Assembly: GCA_040400875.1 (NCBI GenBank)
Contig: JBBAPK010000001.1
Span: forward strand, 1-64,000
Origin: PBB1 sp040400875
GTDB lineage: Bacteria > Pseudomonadota > Gammaproteobacteria > Burkholderiales > Burkholderiaceae_C
Length of the DNA: 64,000 nucleotides
Reading direction: 5' to 3'
The position numbers and the translations under genes are program-made. Under the pieces are notes generated by a model. That model was not told where the DNA came from. It made no database searches and saw only the letters and a program-made list of their open reading frames with translations. Shown piece after piece: positions 17,800 through 25,780 of the stretch; the stretch's first letter is position 1, and each line of letters opens with the position of its first letter.

Positions 17800-18456
17800 G
17801 CCCACAACATCCTGCTGCTTGAAGACCTGCCCGAAATTCGGGCCTGGATGAAAGCTCTCGTGACGCGGGTGTTTCCGAAATCTTGCATCCACGAAGCGGC
17901 GCTGGTGCAAGACGCGCTGGGCCTGACCGCGTCCATCAAGTTCGACCTGGCGCTGCTCGACCTCGGGCTGCCCGACGGCTCGGGCGTCGAGGTGGTCGAA
18001 GCCCTGCGTGATCGGCAGCCCGAAGTGCAGTCGGTGGTGGTGACGATCCACGATGACGACGACCACCTGTTTCCTGCGCTGCAGGCTGGTGCCTTTGGCT
18101 ACCTGCTCAAGGATCAGCCTCGCGAGTTGATCGCCGATCAGTTGCGGCGCATGAGCGCGGGCGAGCCGCCGCTGTCGCCATCGATCGCCCGACGGGTGAT
18201 CTCGCACTTCGCCGCTCAAGCCGTGCGCAAGCCCTCTTCGTCCAGCAAAGCAGCAGCCGTGGTGCTGACCGAACGCGAAACCGAGGTGCTGGTGCGGGTG
18301 TCCAAGGGTTACACGCTGCCCGAGATCGGCGACCAGTTGAACCTGTCGCGCCACACGATTGCCGACTACGTCAAACAGATCTACCGCAAGCTCAACGTGA
18401 CTTCGCGCGCTGAAGCCGCCGTCGAGGCGCATCGCCTGGGCCTGGTGGGCGAGTGA
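17797..18456 (+). CDS. NarL/FixJ-type response regulator
   Basis: 219-residue response regulator. The N-terminal receiver has the acidic pair in LLLEDLPEIR, the phospho-acceptor Asp in LALLDLGLPDGSG, the Thr/Ser switch and a Lys in YLLKDQP. The C-terminal LuxR helix-turn-helix starts at LTERETEVLVRVSKGYTLPE and contains LNLSRHTIADYVKQIYRKL. It lies directly after the HisKA_3 kinase gene and is its likely partner. Targets are unknown. ruvA follows 27 bp after its stop. Confidence 0.93.
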   Translation: MAHNILLLEDLPEIRAWMKALVTRVFPKSCIHEAALVQDALGLTASIKFDLALLDLGLPDGSGVEVVEALRDRQPEVQSVVVTIHDDDDHLFPALQAGAFGYLLKDQPRELIADQLRRMSAGEPPLSPSIARRVISHFAAQAVRKPSSSSKAAAVVLTERETEVLVRVSKGYTLPEIGDQLNLSRHTIADYVKQIYRKLNVTSRAEAAVEAHRLGLVGE

Positions 18457-18483
18457 GCACAACCGCGGCCGGATAATCGGCCA

Positions 18484-19053
18484 ATGATTGGACGTCTCAC
18501 CGGCACCCTGGCTGAAAAATCGCCGCCGCAGTTGCTCATAGACGTCAACGGCGTTGGCTACGAAGTCGACGTTCCCATGAGCAGCTTTTACAACCTGCCT
18601 GGCTTGGGTGAACGCGTCACGCTGCTCACCCACTTCATCGTGCGCGAAGACGCGCAGATCCTGTTTGGCTTTCTCACCCACGATGAGCGCCAGACCTTCC
18701 GGCAGCTCATCAAAATCACCGGCGTGGGTCCGCGCATGGCGCTGTCGCTGCTGTCGGGACTGAGCGTGGGCGAGTTGGCGCAGGCCGTGGCCCGCCAGGA
18801 AACCGCGCGATTGGTCAAGGTGCCGGGCATCGGCAAAAAGACCGCCGAGCGGCTGCTGCTTGAGCTCAAGGGCAAGCTCGCAGATGCACTCGCAGCGCCC
18901 GCCACCGTGGCCAGCGATGCGCAGGCCGACATCCTGCAAGCGCTCATCGCCCTGGGCTACAGCGACCGCGAGGCCGCCGCCGCACTCAAGAGCCTGCCAT
19001 CCGATGCCAGCGTCAGCGAAGGCATCAAGCTCGCGCTGAAATCGCTGGCCTGA
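18484..19053 (+). CDS. ruvA: Holliday junction branch migration protein RuvA
   Basis: Tetrameric junction-binding subunit of the RuvAB branch-migration motor. MIGRLTGTLAEKSPPQLLIDVNGVGYEV is the OB-fold start. Two helix-hairpin-helix repeats (KITGVGPRMALSLLSGL and VKVPGIGKKTAERLLLELK) and the C-terminal RuvB-binding domain follow. At 189 residues it is normal. ruvB lies downstream on the same strand, but an inverted copper chaperone gene separates the two. Confidence 0.96.
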   Translation: MIGRLTGTLAEKSPPQLLIDVNGVGYEVDVPMSSFYNLPGLGERVTLLTHFIVREDAQILFGFLTHDERQTFRQLIKITGVGPRMALSLLSGLSVGELAQAVARQETARLVKVPGIGKKTAERLLLELKGKLADALAAPATVASDAQADILQALIALGYSDREAAAALKSLPSDASVSEGIKLALKSLA

Positions 19054-19087
19054 GCCCACGCTGACCGACGCGGTCGGCCGCGAACCG

Positions 19088-19579
19088 TCAGTGCGAGTGC
19101 TGTGTGCCAGGCGCGGCCGCACCGCTCGGTGCGGAGACGGGCTCGACGTGCACCATCACTTCGACAGTGCCGGCCTTCTCGAATTTGAGCGTCATGGCGA
19201 ACTTGTCGCCGAGCTTCAGTGGCGCCTTCAGGCCCATGAGCATCAGGTGAAAACCGCCGGGCTTGAACTCCACCGTCTGGCCGGCGCTCAGATCGACGGC
19301 ATCGACCTCGCGCATGGTCATCACGTCGCCGTCCATGGCCATGGTGTGCATCTGCACCGCTGCGGCCACGGCGGTGGTCGCCGACAGCAGCCGGTCGGCC
19401 GCACCTTTGTTGACGATTTTCATGTAAGCACCGCCCACCTGTTGCCCGGCCACCGTGGGCCGCGCCCTTGGATCATCGATGCCGATCGAGCCGATCTTGT
19501 AGCTGTGGGCTGAGGCGGCGAGGCTCGCCAGCATGAGGGTGGCTGCGCACATCAGGCGGCGAATGACATCGGTGGGCAT
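19088..19579 (-). CDS. PCu(A)C-type periplasmic copper chaperone
   Basis: 163-residue exported protein with a signal peptide (MCAATLMLASLAASAHS) and a PCuAC domain. Met and His ligands are seen in GAYMKI, VQMHTMAMDGDVMTMREV and PGGFHLMLMGL, the family pattern of a periplasmic Cu(I) carrier that delivers copper to cytochrome oxidase. A His-containing tail ends the protein. The ATG at 19579 gives the signal peptide; the longer open frame upstream enters the ruvB promoter and start region. It is inverted between ruvA and ruvB. A Cus efflux operon lies 6 kb away. Confidence 0.9.
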   Translation of the reverse strand: MPTDVIRRLMCAATLMLASLAASAHSYKIGSIGIDDPRARPTVAGQQVGGAYMKIVNKGAADRLLSATTAVAAAVQMHTMAMDGDVMTMREVDAVDLSAGQTVEFKPGGFHLMLMGLKAPLKLGDKFAMTLKFEKAGTVEVMVHVEPVSAPSGAAAPGTQHSH

Positions 19580-19669
19580 GGGAAAAAGACTCCGAACGAA
19601 TGGGCGCTGGGTTGCGCGATCGCAGCCTACCTCATGAGGCCAGCCGCGAGGCGATGTCGATAATGCGTC

Positions 19670-20725
19670 ATGAGCATCCAGACCGATGATTTCGAGCCTC
19701 GTCGCGTGGTCAGCGCGGCCAGCGCGTCGCCCAACGAGGACGCCATCGAACGCGCACTGCGCCCCAAGGGGCTGGACGAATACGTCGGCCAGGTCAAGGC
19801 GCGCGAGCAGCTTCAGATCTTCATCGGCGCGGCGCGCATGCGCAGCGAGGCCATGGACCACGTGCTGCTGTTCGGCCCGCCGGGTCTGGGCAAGACCACA
19901 CTGTCACACATCATCGCCAACGAGCTCGGCGTCAACCTGCGTCAGACCTCGGGCCCGGTGCTCGAAAAGCCGAAAGACCTGGCGGCCATCCTGACCAATC
20001 TCGAGCGCAACGATGTGCTGTTCATCGACGAGATCCACCGCCTGAGCCCGGTCGTCGAAGAGATCTTGTACCCCGCGCTCGAGGACTACCAGATCGACAT
20101 CATGATCGGCGAGGGCCCGGCCGCGCGCTCGATCAAGCTCGATTTGCAGCCGTTCACGCTGGTGGGCGCGACCACCCGCGCGGGCATGTTGACCAACCCC
20201 TTGCGCGACCGCTTCGGCATCGTGGCCAGGCTCGAGTTCTACACGCCTGACGAGCTCGCGCGCATCGTCAACCGCTCGGCTGGCTTGCTCAAGGTGCCCA
20301 CCGATGCCGAAGGCGCTTTCGAGATCGCTCGCCGCTCGCGCGGCACGCCGCGCATTGCCAACCGGCTGCTGCGCCGGGTGCGCGACTACGCCGACGTCAA
20401 GGGCGACGGTTGCATCACCAAGCCGCTGGCCGATTTGGCACTGGCCATGCTCGACGTCGACCCGCACGGCCTCGACGTGATGGACCGCAAGCTGCTCGAA
20501 GCGGTGATCCACCGCTTCGATGGCGGGCCGGTCGGCCTCGACAACGTGGCGGCGGCCATCGGCGAAGAGCGCGACACCATCGAAGACGTGATCGAGCCCT
20601 ACCTCATTCAGCAGGGCTACCTGCAGCGCACGCCGCGCGGTCGCATCGCCACGCTGGCGGCGTACCGGCATCTGGGTGTGACGCCACCGAAAGGCGCGCT
20701 GGGCGCCGACCTGTTCGGCGAGTGA
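19670..20725 (+). CDS. ruvB: Holliday junction branch migration ATPase RuvB
   Basis: Hexameric AAA+ motor of RuvAB. Walker A is LFGPPGLGKTTLSHI, Walker B is DVLFIDEIHRLSP, sensor 1 lies in VGATTRAGML, and the arginine finger is in PLRDRFGI. The C-terminal winged helix includes GYLQRTPRGR. 351 residues is normal. It is preceded not by ruvA but by the divergent PCuAC gene, so it probably has its own promoter in the interval 19580-19669. Confidence 0.97.
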   Translation: MSIQTDDFEPRRVVSAASASPNEDAIERALRPKGLDEYVGQVKAREQLQIFIGAARMRSEAMDHVLLFGPPGLGKTTLSHIIANELGVNLRQTSGPVLEKPKDLAAILTNLERNDVLFIDEIHRLSPVVEEILYPALEDYQIDIMIGEGPAARSIKLDLQPFTLVGATTRAGMLTNPLRDRFGIVARLEFYTPDELARIVNRSAGLLKVPTDAEGAFEIARRSRGTPRIANRLLRRVRDYADVKGDGCITKPLADLALAMLDVDPHGLDVMDRKLLEAVIHRFDGGPVGLDNVAAAIGEERDTIEDVIEPYLIQQGYLQRTPRGRIATLAAYRHLGVTPPKGALGADLFGE

Positions 20726-20745
20726 GCCGGCGGCCGGCAGCGGCC

Positions 20746-21408
20746 TCAGATGCCCGGTGAGATCTTGCCGTCCGACGATTCGTCGCGCGCAGCCTCATCG
20801 AGGTGCCGCGTGTCGCTCCAACCCACCAGCGTGAAACCCTCGGGGCTGTAGAGCAACCGGTTGATGCTGGCATTGCCCAGCGCCCAGGAACGCGGTGCAT
20901 GCAGATCGACGCGGGTGGCCGCGCGGTACAGGCAGTCCATCACCCCGCCGTGGGCGACGATGGCAATCGTCTGGCCGGCGTGGGCAGCGGCCCATCGTGC
21001 CACCGCGCCGATGCAGCGCGCATGGAACTCGCGCAGCGACTCGCCGCCCGCGGGCGCGAAATCAGGGTCGCGTTCACGCCAGCGGCGCGCCGCCTCGGGC
21101 CAGTGGGCCTCAATGTCGGCATGGGTCAGGGTCTCGAAGTCGCCAAACGCCCGCTCGCGCAAACCGGGGTCGGCCACGATGGGCGCGCCAATCACCTGAG
21201 AGATGGCTTGTGCGGTCTCGAAGGCGCGCTGCAGGTCGCTCGCATAGATCGCATCAATGCCCTCGTCGCGCAGCGCGGCGGCCACGCATTGCGCCTGGGC
21301 CCGGCCGACGTCGTTGAGCGCAATGTCCTGGTGGCCCTGCATGCGCGAGACCGCGTTCCACGCCGTCTCGCCGTGGCGCACGGCAACGATGCGGGTCGCC
21401 TCGCTCAC
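20746..21408 (-). CDS. Histidine phosphatase family protein
   Basis: Phosphoglycerate-mutase-like phosphatase of about 220 residues. The catalytic RHG is in IVAVRHGETAWN; a second conserved region is RERAFGDFETLT with the acid, and the second His is in IAIVAHGGVMDCLY. Substrates in this family vary (sugar phosphates, alpha-ribazole phosphate and others). I use the GTG at 21408, just after the DUF1840 stop; the frame is also open to 21447, which would overlap that gene. Confidence 0.87.
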   Translation of the reverse strand: MSEATRIVAVRHGETAWNAVSRMQGHQDIALNDVGRAQAQCVAAALRDEGIDAIYASDLQRAFETAQAISQVIGAPIVADPGLRERAFGDFETLTHADIEAHWPEAARRWRERDPDFAPAGGESLREFHARCIGAVARWAAAHAGQTIAIVAHGGVMDCLYRAATRVDLHAPRSWALGNASINRLLYSPEGFTLVGWSDTRHLDEAARDESSDGKISPGI

Positions 21409-21412
21409 CCCA

Positions 21413-21733
21413 TCAGACACCCCAGACCACCGCCTCGCCGGCGGCATGGCAGCGCCTGAACATCTCGATCATGGGCCAGGCACGCTGGCGCAGGCTGATG
21501 CCGGTGGCAGCCGCCAGCGCGCGGCCTTCGGCCTTGGCTTGCTGTTCGGCCTGCTGGCGCGCGGCCTCTTGTGCGGCAACCGCGTGTTCGAGCGCGGCGA
21601 TCGCCGCAGGCATGTCGGCGACTTCGACGATGCCCGCGGCAGCGGGCTCCTTGCCGATCACGCGCAGCAGGTGATCACCCGTGGCGGCGAGCATGATGAG
21701 ATCGCCGGTGACTTTCGACTTGAACTTGTACAT
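21413..21733 (-). CDS. DUF1840 domain-containing protein
   Basis: 106-residue cytoplasmic protein matching the DUF1840 family found mainly in betaproteobacteria: MYKFKSKVTGDLIMLAATGD at the start, a central alanine/glutamine-rich helix, and RQRAWPMIEMFRRCHAAGE near the end. Function unknown. The ATG at 21733 has AAGGG eight bases ahead; a GTG three codons earlier is less likely. Confidence 0.85.
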   Translation of the reverse strand: MYKFKSKVTGDLIMLAATGDHLLRVIGKEPAAAGIVEVADMPAAIAALEHAVAAQEAARQQAEQQAKAEGRALAAATGISLRQRAWPMIEMFRRCHAAGEAVVWGV

Positions 21734-21805
21734 GGGCCCCACCCTTCGAACCAGTCCTTGAATGTGAGCTGGATTGTGCGTCGCAGCACGGCGGCGCAGG
21801 CGCGA

Positions 21806-24019
21806 TCAGGCCTCGGGCTTGGCCTTGGCGCGGGCGGGCGCGCTGGCGGTCGGCTTAGCCGCCGGTCGCGCGGCGTCCATCATCGATTCGAACGACACCA
21901 CGTCGATTGCCGGCGACTTGATGAAGCCCTGGAACTGCTGGCAGCCCAGCTGCTTCATGAACTGCAATTGCGCTTCGGTTTCCACGCCTTCGGCGATCAG
22001 CTCCAGTCGCAAGGCACGCGCCATGTTGGCGATGGCGCGCACGATGCCGGCATCGCTCTCGTCGCCAGGCAGGCCTTTGACGAAGCTGCGGTCGATCTTG
22101 AGCCGACCGATCGGGAAGCGTTTCAGATAGGCCAGGCTCGAGTAGCCGGTGCCGAAGTCATCGATCGCCAGCTTGACGCCCAGTTCGGACAGGCCCTGCA
22201 GGCGCTGCATGGCTTCTTGCGCGTCCTGGATCAGGATGGATTCGGTGAGCTCGAGCTCGATGCACTGCGGCTCAAGCGCGAACTCGGCCAGCGCCGTCGC
22301 CACGCTTTGCACGAAGTCGGGCTGCTGGAACTGCAGCGCAGACACATTGACCGAGATCAGCAGCCGGTAGCCCTTGTCGCGCCACAGCGCGGCTTGCTGC
22401 ACCGCCTGGCGCAGCACCCAGGCGCCCAGCGCCACGATGAATCCGCTGCGCTCAGCCACCGGGATGAGCTCGGCTGGCGTCACCTCGCCGAGTTCGGGGT
22501 CCCGCCAGCGCACCAGCGCCTCGGCACCCACGATCTCGCCGCTGTAGACATCGACCTGCGGCTGGTAATGCAGCCTGAACCGACCCGCCACCAACGCCTG
22601 GCGCATGGCGTGGTCGAGCCTCATGCGATTGCGCAACTTCGAGGTCGACGCATCGCGTGCCTGATGGAAACGGAACGCGTTGCCACCTTGCTCCTTGGCT
22701 TCGTGCATGGCGTCGTCGCACGCTTGCAGAAGTTCGTCGGCCGAGTTGCCGTCGCCCGGATACAGGGCCATGCCCACGCTGCAGGTCACGGTGAAGCTGA
22801 GCTCTTCGAGCATGAACGAGCGTTGCATCACCTCGAACAGCCTTTGCACGCTGCGCTCGGCACCGGCCACATCGGCGTGGTGCACCAGCATCACGAACTC
22901 ATCAGCGCCCAGCCGGCACACGGTGTCGACCTGACGCAGTGTGCTCAGCAAACGCTCGGCCACGTCGCTCAGCACACGATCGCCCAGGCCGCGGCCCAGC
23001 GTGTCGTTGATGTGCTTGAAGCGGTCGAGGTTGAGAAACAGCAGCGCGAAAGGCATGCCGTCGCGCTGCGACAGTGCCAGCGCATGCTCGATGCGGCCGA
23101 GCATGGCGCGGCGATTGGGCAGGCCGGTCAGCGCGTCGGTGTGAGACAGCAGATCGATGCGCCGATCGGCCTCGATGCGCTCGCTGATGTCGCGAAACGA
23201 ATAGACGCGGCCGATGGTTTGCCCGCGGCTGAGTTGCGGCCGACTGACCCGCTCGAGCACGCGGCCACCGGTGATGCTGATCACATCGGTCGAAGAGGCC
23301 TGCGCAGACGCCTCGATGGCGCTCAACCGGCGCGAATACACCACGGGCTCGCTCACGCGCTGCTGCATCCACTTCTGCACCAAGCTGCCATCGGGTTGGG
23401 CCAGCAGGCTTTCGGGCACATCCCACAGCGCGGCAAAGCGGCGGTTGAAATTGCGCACGCGGCCCGTCAGATCGGTCACCAAAATCCCGTCGTGGGTGGA
23501 CTCGAGCGTGGCGGTGAGCTGCGACACCTGATCGGCCAGTGCGCTCTCGGCCTGCAGCTCCTGACTGCGGTCGTGCATCACGATCATGAACACCGATTTT
23601 TCGCCCGTCAGCCTAAGGTAGGTGATGCGCCGGCGCACGGCCACCAGCGCACCGTCGGCGCGGCGCAGCCAGGTTTGCGAGTCAAGACCCTCGCGCACGC
23701 CCAGCGCGGCCTGCTGCCAAAACGCGACATCCTCGGGCGTTGCCGCCAGATCGACCACCGGTTGACCGCGCAGCGTCAGCACGTCAACGCCCAGCAAGGC
23801 GGCCGCCGGCGCGTTCACGGCCATCACGCTCAGGCTGGCGCCATCGACCAGCACCACCGCATTGAGCAGCCCCTCGATCAGCGAGCGCAGCGGCGCCAGC
23901 GCAGTGTCTTGTGCCCGCTCGCGCGCGGTGGGCTCCAGCGGTGCGGCCAGGCCGACCCTTTGCGAAGCCATCGAGGCCGATGCGAGCGACGCCGCAGGCG
24001 GCACGCGAAGCACCCTCAC
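21806..24019 (-). CDS. PAS-PAS-GGDEF-EAL protein (c-di-GMP phosphodiesterase with degenerate GGDEF)
   Basis: 737-residue cytoplasmic signalling protein. Two PAS domains (about residues 45-150 and 165-280) precede a GGDEF domain (about 290-450) and an EAL domain (about 460-715). The EAL residues for catalysis are all visible: EALVRW, SVNVSALQF, ELTESIL, DDFGTGYSSL, LKIDRSFV and EGVET. The GGDEF domain looks degenerate: the signature is GADEF, and the metal-binding LDLD is LNLD. It is therefore probably a phosphodiesterase, with the GGDEF acting as a regulatory domain (inference). It starts with GTG, overlapping the HD-GYP gene stop by four bases (GTGA). Confidence 0.92.
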   Translation of the reverse strand: MRVLRVPPAASLASASMASQRVGLAAPLEPTARERAQDTALAPLRSLIEGLLNAVVLVDGASLSVMAVNAPAAALLGVDVLTLRGQPVVDLAATPEDVAFWQQAALGVREGLDSQTWLRRADGALVAVRRRITYLRLTGEKSVFMIVMHDRSQELQAESALADQVSQLTATLESTHDGILVTDLTGRVRNFNRRFAALWDVPESLLAQPDGSLVQKWMQQRVSEPVVYSRRLSAIEASAQASSTDVISITGGRVLERVSRPQLSRGQTIGRVYSFRDISERIEADRRIDLLSHTDALTGLPNRRAMLGRIEHALALSQRDGMPFALLFLNLDRFKHINDTLGRGLGDRVLSDVAERLLSTLRQVDTVCRLGADEFVMLVHHADVAGAERSVQRLFEVMQRSFMLEELSFTVTCSVGMALYPGDGNSADELLQACDDAMHEAKEQGGNAFRFHQARDASTSKLRNRMRLDHAMRQALVAGRFRLHYQPQVDVYSGEIVGAEALVRWRDPELGEVTPAELIPVAERSGFIVALGAWVLRQAVQQAALWRDKGYRLLISVNVSALQFQQPDFVQSVATALAEFALEPQCIELELTESILIQDAQEAMQRLQGLSELGVKLAIDDFGTGYSSLAYLKRFPIGRLKIDRSFVKGLPGDESDAGIVRAIANMARALRLELIAEGVETEAQLQFMKQLGCQQFQGFIKSPAIDVVSFESMMDAARPAAKPTASAPARAKAKPEA

Positions 24020-25272
24020 TTGACGTTCCTCAGATCGGCCGTCGGCTCGAAGAAGTAGTTCATCCGCGGCTGCGGCTCCAGATAGGCCAGTACGGCCTCG
24101 GGCAAGGCCGACGGCTTGAAGCTGCGCCGGATGCCAAGACCCGGCACTGTCTCGAGGTCGAGCACGCGAGCCTCTTCGCGCGGCACTTTCGGGTCATGCA
24201 CGACCACCCGCGGACGCAAGGTGCGCGAGGAGTTGACGCCCACCACCAGCGCGTAGCGGTCGTCGGTGAGTTGCACCACCGAACCTGCCGGATAGACGCC
24301 CATCATCTTGATGAAGGCGCCCAGGATGGCGGTATCGAACTGCTTGTGGTTCTGGGTGAACAGGTGCGCCACCGCCTCGTGCGGCGTGATCGACTTGGCC
24401 GGGTTGGTTGGGTTGCACAGGTTGTCGTAGACATTGACCAGCGCCACGATGCGCGAAAGCATGTGCGTACGCTCGGTGCTCAGACCGAGCGGGAAGCCAT
24501 GGCCGTCGCTGCACTCATGGTGCTGGGCGATGATGGTCGCGGCTCCATCGCTCAAGCCCAGGCGCTGGGCATGAACGCTGCCGCTGGCCACGTGGCTTTC
24601 ATACAGGCTGATCTCAGCCATGTTGAAGTGGTCTTCACGGTGGCGATAGCGATCCGGCAATTCAGACTTGCCTACGTCGTGTAGCAATGCGCCCAGCCCC
24701 AAGTCGAGCATGTCGGACTCGCACAGCGCGAAATAGCGGCCCATCAAAAGCGACAGCACGCTCACGTTGACAGCATGGTTGCTGACGCGGTCGCCCGCGG
24801 TCTGGCCGAGCAACTGGATGCACATGTCCTCGGCGCCCATCATCTTGCCGACCAAGCCGCGGGTCAGTCCCTCGGCGATGAGTCGCGCTTCGGCGGGTTG
24901 AGCCGCCACCTGATCAAACACGCGACGCGACGCCTTGGCTGCCTCGCTGAACTGGCGCTCGCCGCCGTTCAATGCCCGGGTCGTCGTGGCCGACACTTCG
25001 CGACGTTGACGGCGATCGGCAGCCGAGCCCCGGCGATCTGCGGTGACGTCTGGCGGCAGGGGTTTGTCCGGCGTTTCGTCCGGGGTGTCGGCTGGCGTCC
25101 AGCGCACCTTTTCGATCCCCAGCGAGCGCAGCGTGGCGATCTGGTCAGGGCTGGAGATCTTGAAGCTCGAGCGCGGAAACGGGTGTGACATCCATCCACC
25201 GTCCAGGTGGATGAGCATGCCCACGTTGAGCGCGGAGACCTCGATGGTTTCTTGGGTGTTGGCTGGATTCAT
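24016..25272 (-). CDS. HD-GYP domain c-di-GMP phosphodiesterase
   Basis: 418-residue protein with an N-terminal DUF3391-type region (EVSALNVGMLIHLDGGWMSH, FPRSSFKI) and an HD-GYP domain. The HD pair is in LLHDVGKSELPD, followed by the expected His residues; the signature reads HHECSDGHGFPLGL, where GYP is replaced by GFP. The family hydrolyses c-di-GMP to GMP. It is translationally coupled to the GGDEF-EAL gene, so the two c-di-GMP enzymes are made together. Confidence 0.9.
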   Translation of the reverse strand: MNPANTQETIEVSALNVGMLIHLDGGWMSHPFPRSSFKISSPDQIATLRSLGIEKVRWTPADTPDETPDKPLPPDVTADRRGSAADRRQRREVSATTTRALNGGERQFSEAAKASRRVFDQVAAQPAEARLIAEGLTRGLVGKMMGAEDMCIQLLGQTAGDRVSNHAVNVSVLSLLMGRYFALCESDMLDLGLGALLHDVGKSELPDRYRHREDHFNMAEISLYESHVASGSVHAQRLGLSDGAATIIAQHHECSDGHGFPLGLSTERTHMLSRIVALVNVYDNLCNPTNPAKSITPHEAVAHLFTQNHKQFDTAILGAFIKMMGVYPAGSVVQLTDDRYALVVGVNSSRTLRPRVVVHDPKVPREEARVLDLETVPGLGIRRSFKPSALPEAVLAYLEPQPRMNYFFEPTADLRNVK

Positions 25273-25383
25273 GGGGAACCGCGCGGCAAAGGTGTCGCCG
25301 CGTATTCCCGTTTTCGGCAGCAGATCGCACCACTTGAGCGCGGCGCGCGTATCGCGCAGCCGGCTTCGAGGTGCGCCGCCCGG

Positions 25384-25725
25384 TCAGCGCACCGGCTGGA
25401 TGTCGGTGATCACCATTTTTCCGCCGTCAGCCACGACCATGAACCTGATCTTGTCGCCGGGCTTGAGGTTGGTCAGCAGGCCCTTGTCCTTGACGGAAAA
25501 CACCATGGTCATGCCCGGCATGTCCATGTGCTTGATGTCAGCGTGCTTGATGGTGATCTTGCCGGCATCGAGATCGACCTTGCGCACCTCGCCGTCGGTC
25601 ATGGTGGGCGTTTGCACCATGTCCATCTTGCTGTGGTCCATCATGGACTGGGCGAAGCTGGGCATGGACATGGCCGCAGCCAGGGCCACCGCAGAAATGG
25701 CAAGCGTCTTCTTGATCGTGTTCAT
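25384..25725 (-). CDS. cusF: CusF-like periplasmic copper-binding protein
   Basis: 113-residue exported protein. A signal peptide (to about residue 26) is followed by a Met/His-rich stretch (SMMDHSKMDM) and a CusF OB-fold. The metal site reads H-x7-M-x2-M-x-M in HADIKHMDMPGMTM (His 61, Met 69, 72, 74); the Trp found in E. coli CusF is replaced here by Met 69. It should hand Cu(I)/Ag(I) to the adjacent CusCBA pump. GAGG six bases before the ATG at 25725 supports this start over the longer frame. It follows cusA by 55 bp. Confidence 0.9.
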   Translation of the reverse strand: MNTIKKTLAISAVALAAAMSMPSFAQSMMDHSKMDMVQTPTMTDGEVRKVDLDAGKITIKHADIKHMDMPGMTMVFSVKDKGLLTNLKPGDKIRFMVVADGGKMVITDIQPVR

Positions 25726-25780
25726 GGCGTCCTCAAGGGCAAGGGTCAAAAGGCAGGGTTGCAAGGTGCAGTACGAAAGG

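Noticed and set aside
21257..24058. A very long open frame (over 900 codons) on the plus strand
   Set aside because: It is antisense to the GGDEF-EAL gene and has no domain; long antisense frames are expected in high-GC DNA. The same applies to plus-strand frames opposite cusA, cusB and ntrY and to a minus-strand frame opposite hemB.
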